From Saururus chinensis (Eukaryota; Streptophyta; Magnoliopsida; Piperales; Saururaceae), in the NCBI GenBank assembly GCA_035235625.1, contig CP141144.1, forward strand, positions 18,163,014 through 18,227,013: a stretch of 64,000 nt of DNA, in the 5' to 3' direction. The notes below the pieces were generated by a model that was not told where the DNA came from, ran no database searches, and saw only the letters and a list, made by a program, of their open reading frames with translations. Of the stretch, positions 46,301-55,576 are shown piece after piece (the stretch's first letter is position 1; each line of letters begins with the position of its first letter). The translations under genes were made by a program, and so were the position numbers.

Positions 46301-48596
46301 AAATTTACCAATAAAAAAATATTTGTTATGTTTGGTGACCAATTTTGTACCGTGCATGAGATTAGAAATTAGAAGGTTCTTCAGGGACTCTTCAACAAAA
46401 TGAGGTGGCGGTGCACATAAAACAAACCATTATTAAAAGGTCTAAAAGCATAAAGTTACATCCAAGATTACTAACTAGTTTTGGTAAGAGGTAGTGCAAA
46501 CTGCAATTCATCATATCAATCGAAGTATCTCGGTATTGTTATAACTTAATATCCCATAGGAAGTTTGGACACGTGAACAAGTATTTCTTTAATCTTTTTG
46601 GTGGCCATAGAAGTGGTCATGTGTATTCGGGGTTCCACTAATCTGTTGGGGGAGTTAGGACTAGGAGAGTGGGTAAGGTTGGGACTAGAAAGATTCACAA
46701 CCAAGTTAAGTCCATCTGATCTTGTTTAATTGGCAAGCCGACTTTTTAATCTAAAATAAAATCATGGTGATGGTCCCTACATTGAGTCCTTTTACATGAG
46801 CACTCTCAGATGGCTATGTTGTCATCCATTGTTACATAAAAAGCAAGATGTGAGAGTTGCAGTTTATGAAAATGAGAAACCTGTTGTTAAGAGTGCGGAC
46901 TTCGTCCTTCTTAATTGTTATGGAAATAAGCAACTTTACTACTGGGTTCAAGGATGTTTCACAGTGTAATCTCCTTCAACTCTGGACGCTAAAAAAAGTC
47001 TCATATTCACTGTTTAAATGCTGCTAATGCATCTTGGTCCTGCAAAGCTTTCCATACTCTTCTGTGAAAACTTCGTCTCATTTGTATCATACTGTTCACT
47101 ATAGCTTGTTCTCTTAACATATTCTAATTGTGCCCGTCATGTAGTGCTTCATTTTGTATGTTTGTATCTTACTGTTCACTATAGCTTGTTCTCTTAACAT
47201 ATTCTAATTGTGCCCGTCATGTAGTGCTTCATTTTGTATGTTTGTATCTTCCCTATTACTATCCAAATTGCCTGGCCGGGCTCCGTGACCAGAGCATATG
47301 ACCAGCCAGCATTGGGCTCCAAACATGGTATATAAAGGACAATTTGTCATCTATGTACAACTGCCCTCTTGTACCATGTTCAAGACCTTACATAGGGGGT
47401 TCCGGTGAAGTTCATTTTATGTCACAAAAATATTTTCGCTCTATTATGCTTTTCGACTATTGCAGCAGCCCTTGTTTAATGTCTGTGATTTGCTCATTAT
47501 GACATGTCTTCCATTAAGTATTTTTTCAAAGTTAAACTTTGCTTTTCATATTGGTCAAAATATTCTTTTAAGACATGAAAATTCCAGTTAAAATCTTTTA
47601 TAAATATTGGTTTTGTTTTTTGCTAGTTGAGTAGCGAACAAATCAAGATGTCTGGTTAGTGTAGAACTTACCCAGTTACACTGTTCTATCATCTGTGCAG
47701 ATGTTGACATATGAATGGCTGCATTGAATGTGTACAACCTTCACCTATACCCCAACATCTGAATATGCCTAAAATTATTTGTATGTCTCACTCGTTTAAA
47801 AATACATATGCACTAGTGTGTCTTAAATTAATCAATATCTTCTTTTACTTATACTGAGAATAGTCATTTAGATACCACTTCTTGTAGATTAAAGCGATCA
47901 ATTGCTTGACAATTAGGTTGACATTTTCCTTCGAAAATTTCTCTTCCATTTTTGTGGAAGATGTAAATCATAGGCAGTCTATAGTTTTTTGGTTTTTTCC
48001 AAAAAACCATATGAGGGTGAGGTGGTAAGCCTCACCCCCACCAAGAATACAGAGCTTGCAACACAACTAAGAACGAGCAAAAACAAGCATAAAAAAAACT
48101 AACATAAACAAAGAAGACGTCTAACTCTAATGTTCCAGATTCCGGCTTTACTGAATCTTCTGTTCTACAGGTGGATCCTTTCCCCGTACTGAAAGACATG
48201 ACGGGGTGATGGCCAATAAGAACCCAAGCTTCCATTCAAATGAAGTGGTGGAACCTACCCTTTCTACCTCATCCATTCATTATGGAGGTCGAGAGGACTA
48301 CGTTTCGCCCTCAGTTGCTGAGAGGTACTCCAGAAGAACCAATACTGTGAGTATAATCAATGGCAATACGCTTGCTTACTTCTAGAAATCTGAATTCACA
48401 ATGTTGTTAACGTCTGGAAATTATTGCATCAGTATGAAAAGAAGGATGAAGATATTTCGGATGGAGGTAGTCCCAGAGGAAATTTCTGGCAAGGTATACT
48501 TTGCGAGAAAACTGAAAAAGCAGTTTCCTTATAAAGTTTTACTGCGTTTATAAGCTAAGATGCTTTGCTTTTTTTGCAGGGTCTTTTCATTACTAG
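40354..48596 (+). CDS. Plant-specific serine-rich small protein, SIS-like family, five exons
   Basis: Exons: 40354-40521, 40854-40947, 48171-48346, 48433-48493, 48580-48596. All introns start GT and end AG, phases match, and the sum is 516 bases, giving 171 residues and a TAG stop. The N-terminus is Ser/Ala-rich with SSSLVEELFGKPA and GNFDFLYSTP. The middle has SSIHYGGREDYVSPS, and the C-terminus is GNFWQGSFHY. This order (a small acidic-hydrophobic ELFG-type motif, then an S-x-YYGG-type motif, then a GNWWQGSLYY-type end) is what I recall for the plant SIS family, whose Arabidopsis member is linked to salt tolerance. The biochemical function is unknown. Intron 2 is 7223 bp and full of LINE and LTR debris, yet the exons are clean, so the gene is probably functional. 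Start codon chosen because the usual family start is MEG or MES. Family identity is from memory and needs a search. Confidence 0.82.
41240..41560. repeat. Dispersed repeat, partial copy 3, in intron 2
   Basis: Resembles the central part of the repeats at 24126 and 38936 (phrases like caatgtgaaagtcaagtta and caatagaagggagctca), with more divergence. It lies in intron 2 of the host gene. Confidence 0.7.
41561..42334. other. Intron 2, unassigned sequence
   Basis: No coding or repeat family recognised. Ordinary AT-rich intron with a pyrimidine-rich patch and a C-rich patch (near 42100). Confidence 0.4.
42335..42860 (-). mobile_element. 5'-truncated LINE, 3' part, in intron 2
   Basis: Read on minus, it ends in ccaaaatttaccgataaaaa and a poly-A at 42344-42335. 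The last 150 bases (tttctttttcatgattctt, tttaatgcaatatgggatg) match the 3' end of the opposite-strand LINE at 46200-46319. Upstream, a frame with FFRKTVWVRQLVSWGRKH may be remnant coding. It is a dead partial copy. Confidence 0.75.
42884..43740 (+). pseudogene. LINE reverse transcriptase core
   Basis: Contains ITKIMTNTFSLVLPSLV, QGILISDNLILRHELIHYY, CLKVDLKKAYNEVRWDYIP, CGLRQGCPLSPLLFILAMQG and, after a frameshift near 43355, LVSHLLFADDVFILFRDN with the catalytic FADD near 43408-43422. The plant L1 type is clear. It is broken by the frameshift and by 5' truncation, so it is not active. Confidence 0.93.
43760..44920 (+). pseudogene. LINE segment after the reverse transcriptase, with zf-RVT
   Basis: Short frames contain MGLLEHSYYIRSSTNWTYE, FAWKSILNMRPIL and QNGEFITFWIDPRAGP. 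Then, near 44440-44600, WHHLVWIKSHIPLHPFIRWF and a zinc domain remnant (CARMMM ... DHTFFQMC-like) follow. Many stops are present. Confidence 0.75.
44985..46150 (-). repeat. LTR-like repeat, inverted relative to 36280-37115
   Basis: The minus strand here matches the right part of the LTR-like repeat at 32851-37120, with moderate divergence. Exact ends and a target duplication were not found; the right limit is approximate. It separates the LINE coding part from its 3' tail. Confidence 0.5.
46320..48170. other. Rest of intron 2, unassigned
   Basis: No family recognised. One plus-strand stretch (46779-46967) stays open for about 60 codons and includes QDVRVAVYENEKPVVKSADF; it may be an old coding remnant but has no proven source. 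A tandem duplication lies at 47081-47250. Confidence 0.4.
47081..47250. repeat. 80 bp tandem duplication in intron 2
   Basis: The unit beginning tttgtatcatactgttcac (47081-47160) is repeated at 47161-47240 with one base changed, and 10 bases of a third copy follow. The near identity indicates a recent event. Confidence 0.95.
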
Positions 48597-49109
48597 AATA
48601 TATTTCGAGACTTCGATTTTCTCGATATTTCGAGACCTGTCGCCTTCTATAATAATTGTTCGCCCACCATAATAGTTATGGGCAATAAGAAGGAAGAAAT
48701 TCAACACCCATGAACTGTCAATATCTTCCTACATTTCTGTTGGATTATGATGAGCTATATTAAATAAAAATATGGGTTATTAATATATCTCCTAACTGCT
48801 CTATCTTATGTAAATGTTTATCCACAATTTTCCACTCGTAGCTAAATTGTGGATTGCAAGCATATATCGCCACATGTTTCGCCTCTAAAAAATCTGCATG
48901 GCACCTATCTCTGTGCCACAGTGGCAATGCGCTTGTTGGCATAACCTCATTGAACTCCATGTGTATATATATAATATATTATTATTAAAATAAGGGAGAT
49001 TTTTGCCATGTACCTATGATGACTTTTAAGAAATTTTTAATTAATTAAAATTTTAAGAGACTTAAAATATTTTTTACAGTGCTATGTCCATATTGCCCTT
49101 TTAAAAAAA
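48597..49109. other. 3' flank of the SIS-like gene
   Basis: AT-rich DNA after the stop codon. Possible polyadenylation-type ataataat lies near 48650. A short poly-AT tract is at 48963-48985. No other gene. Confidence 0.4.
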
Positions 49110-49468
49110 CTCTTAATTGATTAAAAATTCACAAGACTTAAAATAATTTTTATCATGTTATTCTTATATTGTCATTTCTAAGAAACTCTTAATTAATTAA
49201 GAATTTAAGAGGCTTCAAATATTATAATAATTGCTATATCTATATTACTATTTTAAAAAACTCATAATTAATTTAATAATAATATAGATATATATTTTCT
49301 TCTAAATTAATTAAGAATTTCTTTGAAAAGTAATATAGGCTTAGAAATTATTATAACATTTTAAGTCTCTTAAATTTTTAATTAATTAAGAGTTTCTTTG
49401 AAAGGGAAATATGAGTATAGCATTATAACAAATATTTTAAGTCTTGTGAATTTTTAATCAATTAAGAG
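49110..49468. mobile_element. Fold-back (hairpin) element, about 360 bp
   Basis: The left arm (from ctcttaattgattaaaaatt at 49113 to about 49275) is the inverse of the right arm (about 49300-49468, ending aatttttaatcaattaagag). Arms are about 165 bp with roughly 15% differences. Each arm contains its own aattaattaa sub-repeats, and a further diverged copy lies left of it from 49020. MITE-like; no target duplication identified. Confidence 0.8.
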
Positions 49469-49472
49469 TAGG

Positions 49473-51542
49473 GGAGGTGGGCGGCGGCAAGGCACGGTGG
49501 AGGAGGCTGGCTAGCAAAGGGGGGCTGGCTGGGAGCCGTAGGGGAGAGGGGCGGGGGGGTTAAATAACTGCGCAGGTAAATTTTCGCGCGCGCAGTTAAA
49601 ATTTCGCCCACTCAGGTAAAAAAGACGACGCATAAGGTATGTGTCGCTACTAAACAAGGATAATAGCGACACATACCTTATGCCCCGCTATTAAGAATTC
49701 ATTTTTAAAAAAAAATAAAATAATTTATAATAAAAAATAATTCTCTCTCTCCTCTCTCTCTCTCTCCCCTCTCTCTCTCTTTCATTTCTATCTTTTTTCT
49801 CTCTCCTCACTCTCCCTCCCCTCTTTCTCTCTCTTCCTCTTTCTCCCTCTCTCTTTCCCTCTCTCCCTCTCTATCTCTTCCTCTCTCTCTCTCTTCCTCT
49901 CTCTTCTCCTCTCTCTCTTCCTCCACCTCTCTCCTCTTTTTCTCTCTCATCTCTCTCCCTTTTCTCTTTTATTTAAATTTTTAAAAAAAATTGTAGTAGT
50001 GATGCATACGGTTATGCGCCTCTACTATACATTTTTTTATTTTTTAAAATATTCAAAACTAATTTATAATTTAATTTTTTTCTTCCACTCCCTTTTCTCT
50101 CTCCCCTCTTTTTCTCTCTCTCTTCCTCTCCTCGTTTTCAGATACTTCTACCGTAGCAGCGACGTAGATGGACTTCGTCACTCAGGTGTGTACCTCACCC
50201 AAACTCCGCACTTCCAAATCTACAACCTTCCAACTAGTAGCAACTTGTCAAACTCAAATTGGAGCAGATTTAAGGAAGATCACTTCCAAATTCTCATGTC
50301 TGCTAAAGCATTCCCCATGAGTTTACCAAGGGACAACGGGAGGAATTTAAGTTATGGTCCTCATAAATGTGTGAGTAACAATAGGTCTCGCTCGAAAGAT
50401 GTTTCAGTCATCTTTATAAACTATTTACTTTGCTTGTTTCGCTAAGAATCTATTTGAATTTTGTCACTCAGGTTTTTGGGTTTGAATAAAAGAAGTGCTT
50501 TCTGAAAATTAATTTTTTCCTTCAACACCGTTTCTCCATTTTTCCTTCTCTCATCTTTCCTCCTCTCTCTCTACCCTCTATCTCGTCCTCTCTCTCTCCC
50601 CCCTCCTCTCTCCTCGCTCACTCTATCTCTTTTAATTTAATTTTTTTTAAATAAAAAATTACTATTAGCAACGCATATAAGTATGTATCGCTACTTACCT
50701 GGGGTAGTAGCGATGCATACGAATATGTGTCATTACTATACTAGAATAGCAATGACACATATACGTATGTGTCGCTACTACCCCATGTTATTAGCGATGC
50801 ATACTTATATGCATCACTAATAGTAATTTTTTCTATTTTTTAAAATTTTAAAAATAATTTATAATAACAAATTTAATTCTCTCTCTCCTCTCTCCTCCCT
50901 CCCCCCTCCCTCTCTCATTCATCTCTATCTCTTCTCTCTCCTCACTCTCTCCCCCTCTCCCTCTCCTCTCTCTCTCCTTACTCTCTCCTCTATCTCTCAT
51001 GTCTTTTCACTATCTCTCTCTCCTCACCCTCTCTCATGTCTTTCACTCTCTCTCCCTCTCCCCACTATCTCCTCTGCTCTCTCTCTCTCTCACTCACTTC
51101 TCTCTCTTCACTCTCTCTATCTCTTATTATAAATTATATTTCAAACTTAATAAAAAAATTTAATATAAAATATATTATATTTAAATAGTGAAAATTTAAT
51201 CTATTATTGACATTGTCTTTTATTAAAATTTTGATATTTATTTATTATTTATATAAATAGTCAATGTTGAAGAAAATATATTATATTTAAAACTTTATTT
51301 TAAAATTTTTAATATTTATTATATAATTATTTATTAAATAAAATTAATTAATAAAGATATTATCAATGCTATTTGTGACTCTTGTTTACAAGTGTCGCTA
51401 TTAGTTCTAAATTTTAAATTTTAAATTTATAATTATTAGCGACACTTACTAACTATTGGTGACACTTTTTCACAATCGTCGCTATTATGAAAACTATTAG
51501 CGATGCTTAAGAAAAAAGGATGCTAATAGTTATGATTTTTTT

Positions 51543-51582
<40 letters not shown>

Positions 51583-51735
51583 CAGTGACACTTATTAAAA
51601 GTGTCACTAATAACATAACTATTAGTGTCGCTTATATGATTAGTGTTAGCGACACTTGATATTATATGTCGCTAATATATGACTATTAGTGACGCTTAAT
51701 ATAAAACATCACTAATAGTGAATTTTTTTGCGATG
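49473..51735. mobile_element. Second copy of the TAGCGACG CACTA family, 5' truncated
   Basis: It starts abruptly with GC-rich DNA (ggggaggtgggcggcgg), the counterpart of 11500-11640 in the first copy, with the shared phrase aaatttcgccca. It then carries CT tracts (49738-49970, 50540-50630, 50878-51125), hairpin units (tagcgacacatac ... gtatgtgtcgcta) and a terminal array of gtgacgctt-type units. The 3' end at 51735, aatttttttgcgatg, is a mutated AATTTTGTTGTAGTG. An (AT) microsatellite is at 51548-51581. A non-repetitive 300 bp piece (about 50140-50445) is open in one frame and may be captured. Confidence 0.75.
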
Positions 51736-52517
51736 CTGAAACCGACAGATACATATGTTGACAAGGTAAATCCATAGATATCCATTTACATGCAATCATG
51801 AATATATCAATTCTTATATATTTGTGATAAACTTGGATGGACAAAGAGGAAATGAAGGTAAAAATTTAACATACACTACTCTATGTTCAAACCAAGGGAA
51901 GATGATAACAAAGGAATTAAAAAATAAGACAATAATAGTGAGATAGTATAATTTAAAAAAATAGTAATGATTTAAAAGGCTATGACATGTATTTTGGACA
52001 ATCTTATTATGAAGACTAACTATAGGGTGCAGGCTAACAACCTAGTACTAATTAATAATAATAATAATATACATAATTAGCTACAATTATTAATAACCCT
52101 CTCACATACAAAAGAAAAAGTGTCTACTATAGGGAAGCATTTTTAATGTTCCAATCTCATAATGAGGCCCGGGTGAACGCATGAGAGTTCTTTATCAATG
52201 AGATTGAGGTGCATATGCTAATACACATTGGCACCAGTAATTTTAGCACTAACGTGAGCCAACATGTGCACCAATGATCTCAAATATCAATGGTTCACAT
52301 GTGTTTCTTACACTAGGCTCACTATTAAAAGGGGGTTGTTAAAAGGGGGCATGAAAAGTTTATCCCTACTTTAGTAGGTAATAGACACGGTAGAGGAACC
52401 GGCCCTACACACAGCCAACCCGCTTGGCCATGCCCGGCCAGCATATACAAATTTAGCTTCTTATGATAACATGAACTGAGATTATAGTTTAAAATTAGAC
52501 TATCTCACTATTATTAT

Positions 52518-53261
52518 TGTTAGAAGTGGGCATTATTAATGGGTTAAGCCCATATTATTTAGATGGGCATAATAATGGTTATGTGGGTCAAGCCCATATT
52601 ACTCAAGTGGGTCAAACCCATTTGGTAGAGAAAGCCCAAGCCCACTTCATATTGAATGAGAATATCACATGAGAATTGGTTGAAGGAGTGAATAGTCCCA
52701 CATCGCCTAGGTGAAGGTGATGGTATTGGTATATAAGGCTTTAGTTTGGCCTTTCATGTTAGGCCATTCGGCCAACCCACTTTTGTGGGGGAGAGAGATG
52801 TTGGACCAATGCACCTAGGTGGGCTAACCCACACGCGCGCGCCGCCGCCGGCTCGGTTCGGTTTGCGCAGCCGATCGGGTCGGGTTGAGACAAATTCATT
52901 TGGTTCGGTTTTCTAGGGTCCGGTTTGCTTTCACTAAAAGAAGTGTCTGTCCTTTCTGCAAACAATCCAATTTGGGATTTTTCTGTCCTTTCTGCAAACA
53001 ATCCAATTTGGGATTTTTCTGTCCTTTCTGCAAACAATCCAATTTGGGATTTTCCTGAGATTTTCCTATCCGTTCCGTTCATCTGTGTTCTGTGTTAGCA
53101 TACTCACTGTAGTTCGTTGCATGTACCGTGTTGGAGGTGTTCCTACGGTATATGGTTGATCGTCTTATCCTGGGAGGCAGATGTCCACGAGTCCTAAACA
53201 CCAGTAAGGAAGGCGAATTCTGTCTTAAGGACAGAGCTGATTGCTTGATTCGATCATAAAC
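52518..53261 (+). mobile_element. Probable solo LTR, about 744 bp, Copia-like
   Basis: Begins TGTTAGAAGTGGGC; promoter-like block agtcccacatcg with TATA gtatataagg at about 52727; ends near cgatcataaac. The flanking attat occurs at 52513-52517 and 53262-53266, but the expected terminal A of CA is then shared or deleted. It contains three tandem 36 bp copies. The assignment to Copia rests on the LTR style only. Confidence 0.65.
52947..53053. repeat. Three tandem 36 bp copies inside the solo LTR
   Basis: Copies start at 52947, 52983 and 53019 and are essentially identical (ctgtcctttctgcaaacaat...). Because 36 is a multiple of 3, the minus strand reads as a 12-residue repeat, but it has no other coding sign. 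Confidence 0.95.
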
Positions 53262-53500
53262 ATTATTATTTCAGTAATATTTCTCATCACATAAAAGGCA
53301 AAGGTACGAAAATATAACAATTATAACTTATTTTTTAACTCTGTGATTCTAGAACAATGTAGTCTACTTTAAGTTTCTACCTTCATTTCCTCTTTATCTG
53401 TCCATATCTATCACAAATATATGAGAATTGATAAATTCATGATCTGCATGTAAACGGATGTATACGGATTTACCTTGTTAATGTCTTAATCAGTCGGTTT

Positions 53501-53828
53501 ACACCCCGAGCCTTTTATTCCATTCACCAACGTTTCTGCCGTTAACGTCAATGGTCAAACCAGATAAACGATTTACGAGAAGATTAATAGTTTGTAACCT
53601 CTCTTTGAAGTACGTAAAAGTGCTTTTGATGAAAATCGCCATTTATTAATCTGTCAGAACCTGGATTGTATTATTTCCCTTCTGATAATCTCTCAAGCGG
53701 AAGAGGTTCATGTGACTCGTGTTTTAAAATAAAATTTCTTTTTAGTTCAACTTTCGACATGACATACAGGCACATCAACTCTAACCTGCCAAGATTTTGA
53801 GCAAAACACGAAAATTGGTGGTGAAGGT
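53501..53828. other. Spacer with no recognised feature
   Basis: AT-rich unique-looking DNA. Nothing supported. Confidence 0.4.
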
Positions 53829-54068
53829 GTCATGGAACTCTTAGGCAACCGACTTTTTTCTTTATTCTTCTAATTAAAGATAGAATCCTAATTTACTTTT
53901 GTTTCCTAGATTATGACTCCTTACTTGATTGGGATTAGGCACTTGTTCCTATAAATATCTAAGGGGTCTTCCCCCATTCATTATTGAATTTGTACGTGCT
54001 AAGCCGTCTCTCTCTCTGTCCTAGTTTTCTTCTACAGATACAGAGCCAACTTCTAGCGACCGACAGCA
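53829..54068 (+). promoter_or_regulatory. LTR-like leader or promoter before a small ORF
   Basis: Contains a TATA box (cctataaatatct near 53950), a conserved-looking ggggtcttccccc block and a CT run (54008-54020), and ends ttcttctaca followed by gatacagagcc. The last words resemble an LTR end followed by a primer site (standard tggtatcagagc), but the match is imperfect. It could equally be a host promoter. Confidence 0.4.
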
Positions 54069-54320
54069 ATGGAAACCGATATCCGCCAGCTGAAGAGGAC
54101 GGCAACGGCCCCGGCAGGCCTGTCGGAGATGAAAGATGAGGCGAGGTCGCGACTGCAGCCTGCCGACTTGTGGCAGGATCCGCTAGAAGAGGATGCCATG
54201 GCGGCTTACTGCGAAAGGATGAGGCAATACGCCAAGGAGACGGAGCAGGCCATGGCCACCTTCCAGGCGCATTACTTCGCTGCCGATCCCCAGCCTACGG
54301 CGACGCCTGCAGCGGAATAG
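54069..54320 (+). CDS. Small hypothetical protein, 83 residues
   Basis: The ATG follows a TATA box by about 110 bases and sits in a good context (cagcaatgg). The ORF is GC-rich, unlike its AT-rich surroundings, and is highly charged: METDIRQLKRTAT, LSEMKDEARSRLQPADLWQD, AYCERMRQYAKETEQAM, then a Pro/Ala/Thr tail. It is predicted largely helical with a possible short coiled coil. I do not recognise a family. It may be the N-terminus of a retroelement gag, given the LTR-like leader, or a small host gene. Confidence 0.45.
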   Translation: METDIRQLKRTATAPAGLSEMKDEARSRLQPADLWQDPLEEDAMAAYCERMRQYAKETEQAMATFQAHYFAADPQPTATPAAE

Positions 54321-54504
54321 GTCTCCGAAAGTAAATGTCGTTTTTCCATTCTACAGTAAATTTCAAGAATCTATATATTGCATTCTAAGGCAAATTTTCT
54401 TTCAAATTCAAGACCCATTTTGCTCAGAACAGAAATACAAACTGTTTCATTGAACCCTATGGGATTCTTTAAACTGGCGACTTCACCCGAAGTATATGCT
54501 TTTT

Positions 54505-55075
54505 TTTTTAAAACGTGACTATTTAGACCCTCTTATTTTCCCCGTATCCCCCAAAGAAAGCATAAAAGAGATTTTTTTTTACTTCATTCTCCATATTTCC
54601 TCCCTTATTTTGCTTGTACTTCTTTTATTATATTAAATGTCATTTTTTTTCTCCGGTGATTAAAACTCCAATGACTATTCCAACTCCAGTGGTAGCCAAA
54701 TGGGCTTGTTGTGCCTGGCCCGGCCTGCGCACCGACCACATCTAGCCGACACACAGACGAGTCTGGCCTGCACACTGGCCAGCGCGTAGGCCGGGCGTGA
54801 CTGGCTTGCATGGCCAGTCCAGTGTGTAGGCCAGATTTGGCCTGCACGTCGGGTGCAGCAAGCTCATTTGGCCACCGCCAGCGTTGGCACCGGCACCGGT
54901 GTCCAAATTTTCACCAGAGTAAAAGGGGAAAGTGGGTAAAAGTAGGGTAAATTTTGTTTTTAAAATATGGGGGATATGTGAGAAATTTTAATAAGAGAAG
55001 TTGGGGTAAAGAAGACATGGGAGATACAGGAAAAAATATGGGGTCTAAATAGCCACGCTCTTTTTTAAACACTAT
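54505..55075. mobile_element. Fold-back MITE, about 570 bp
   Basis: Ends taaaacgtgactatttagac (left) and, inverted on the right, gagcgtggctatttagaccc, continuing for about 50 bp of complementarity. A second inner pair, gtggtagccaaatgggcttg (near 54690) and caagctcatttggccac (near 54865), makes the fold nearly continuous. Between them are ggcctg/caggcc palindromes. The target duplication is not clear. Confidence 0.8.
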
Positions 55076-55576
55076 AAGTACGTAGGATTTTAACATAATG
55101 GAGGCCCAAAGCAAAGTTCTAATGCTACAGAATTAATGCATTAAGGATAAGCAAGTAAAATCATAAAAAAAAAGCATAAGATTGTAAATATCACGACAAT
55201 GGCTCCTATAAGAAAATTAATATTTTTACTTTATTTTTTCTACACCAAAAATTTACTTAAACTTCATATTGAACTTGAAAAAGTAAATCTCAATGTTATA
55301 AGGTGTAACTCACCTTCTTTATTTAATCAGAGGATGGAGTACGTATTTAGTGTAGAAAAAGTAGGGTAAAATATCAACTTCCCTATGATAAAGTTTAGTA
55401 TAGGAGATGGGTCGTCTTGGAAATGTTGAATCTATATTACCATCACTACAACCATTAAAGAAGGGGGAAGAGGATGTTGGAATCGGAGGATGAGTGGCCT
55501 TAATATATAAGATATAGAGATTTTTCCATATTCCTTAGCTAAAGATGCCAAAATTCTATATTCTCTGCTTCTTAAC
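55076..55576. other. Unassigned AT-rich DNA
   Basis: No gene or repeat family recognised. It ends at the LTR start at 55577. Confidence 0.4.

Larger units (their letters stand above)
42880..46319 (+). mobile_element. 5'-truncated LINE in intron 2, interrupted by an LTR-like repeat
   Basis: Begins inside the reverse transcriptase and ends with ccaaaatttaccaataaaaaa at 46319. Reverse transcriptase and downstream pieces occupy 42884-44920, an LTR-like repeat in reverse orientation about 44985-46150, and the 3' tail 46200-46319. The 3' tail matches the LINE at 42335-42860, with which it lies head to head. Confidence 0.8.
51739..53500. repeat. Large inverted repeat (fold-back locus) with a solo LTR in the loop
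   Basis: The left arm 51739-51890 (aaccgacagatacatatg ... ggaaatgaaggta) pairs with the right arm 53370-53500 (taccttcatttcctcttt ... cagtcggttt), about 80-85% by eye. A second inner pair, agtgagatagtataattt near 51948 and its inverse near 52490, lies inside the left half. The loop holds a solo LTR at 52518-53261. It could be an old non-autonomous DNA transposon; no terminal duplication was recognised. Confidence 0.7.

Noticed and set aside
52759..53082. Minus-strand ORF with a 12-residue repeat
   Set aside because: Produced by three 36 bp tandem copies within an LTR; no other sign of coding.
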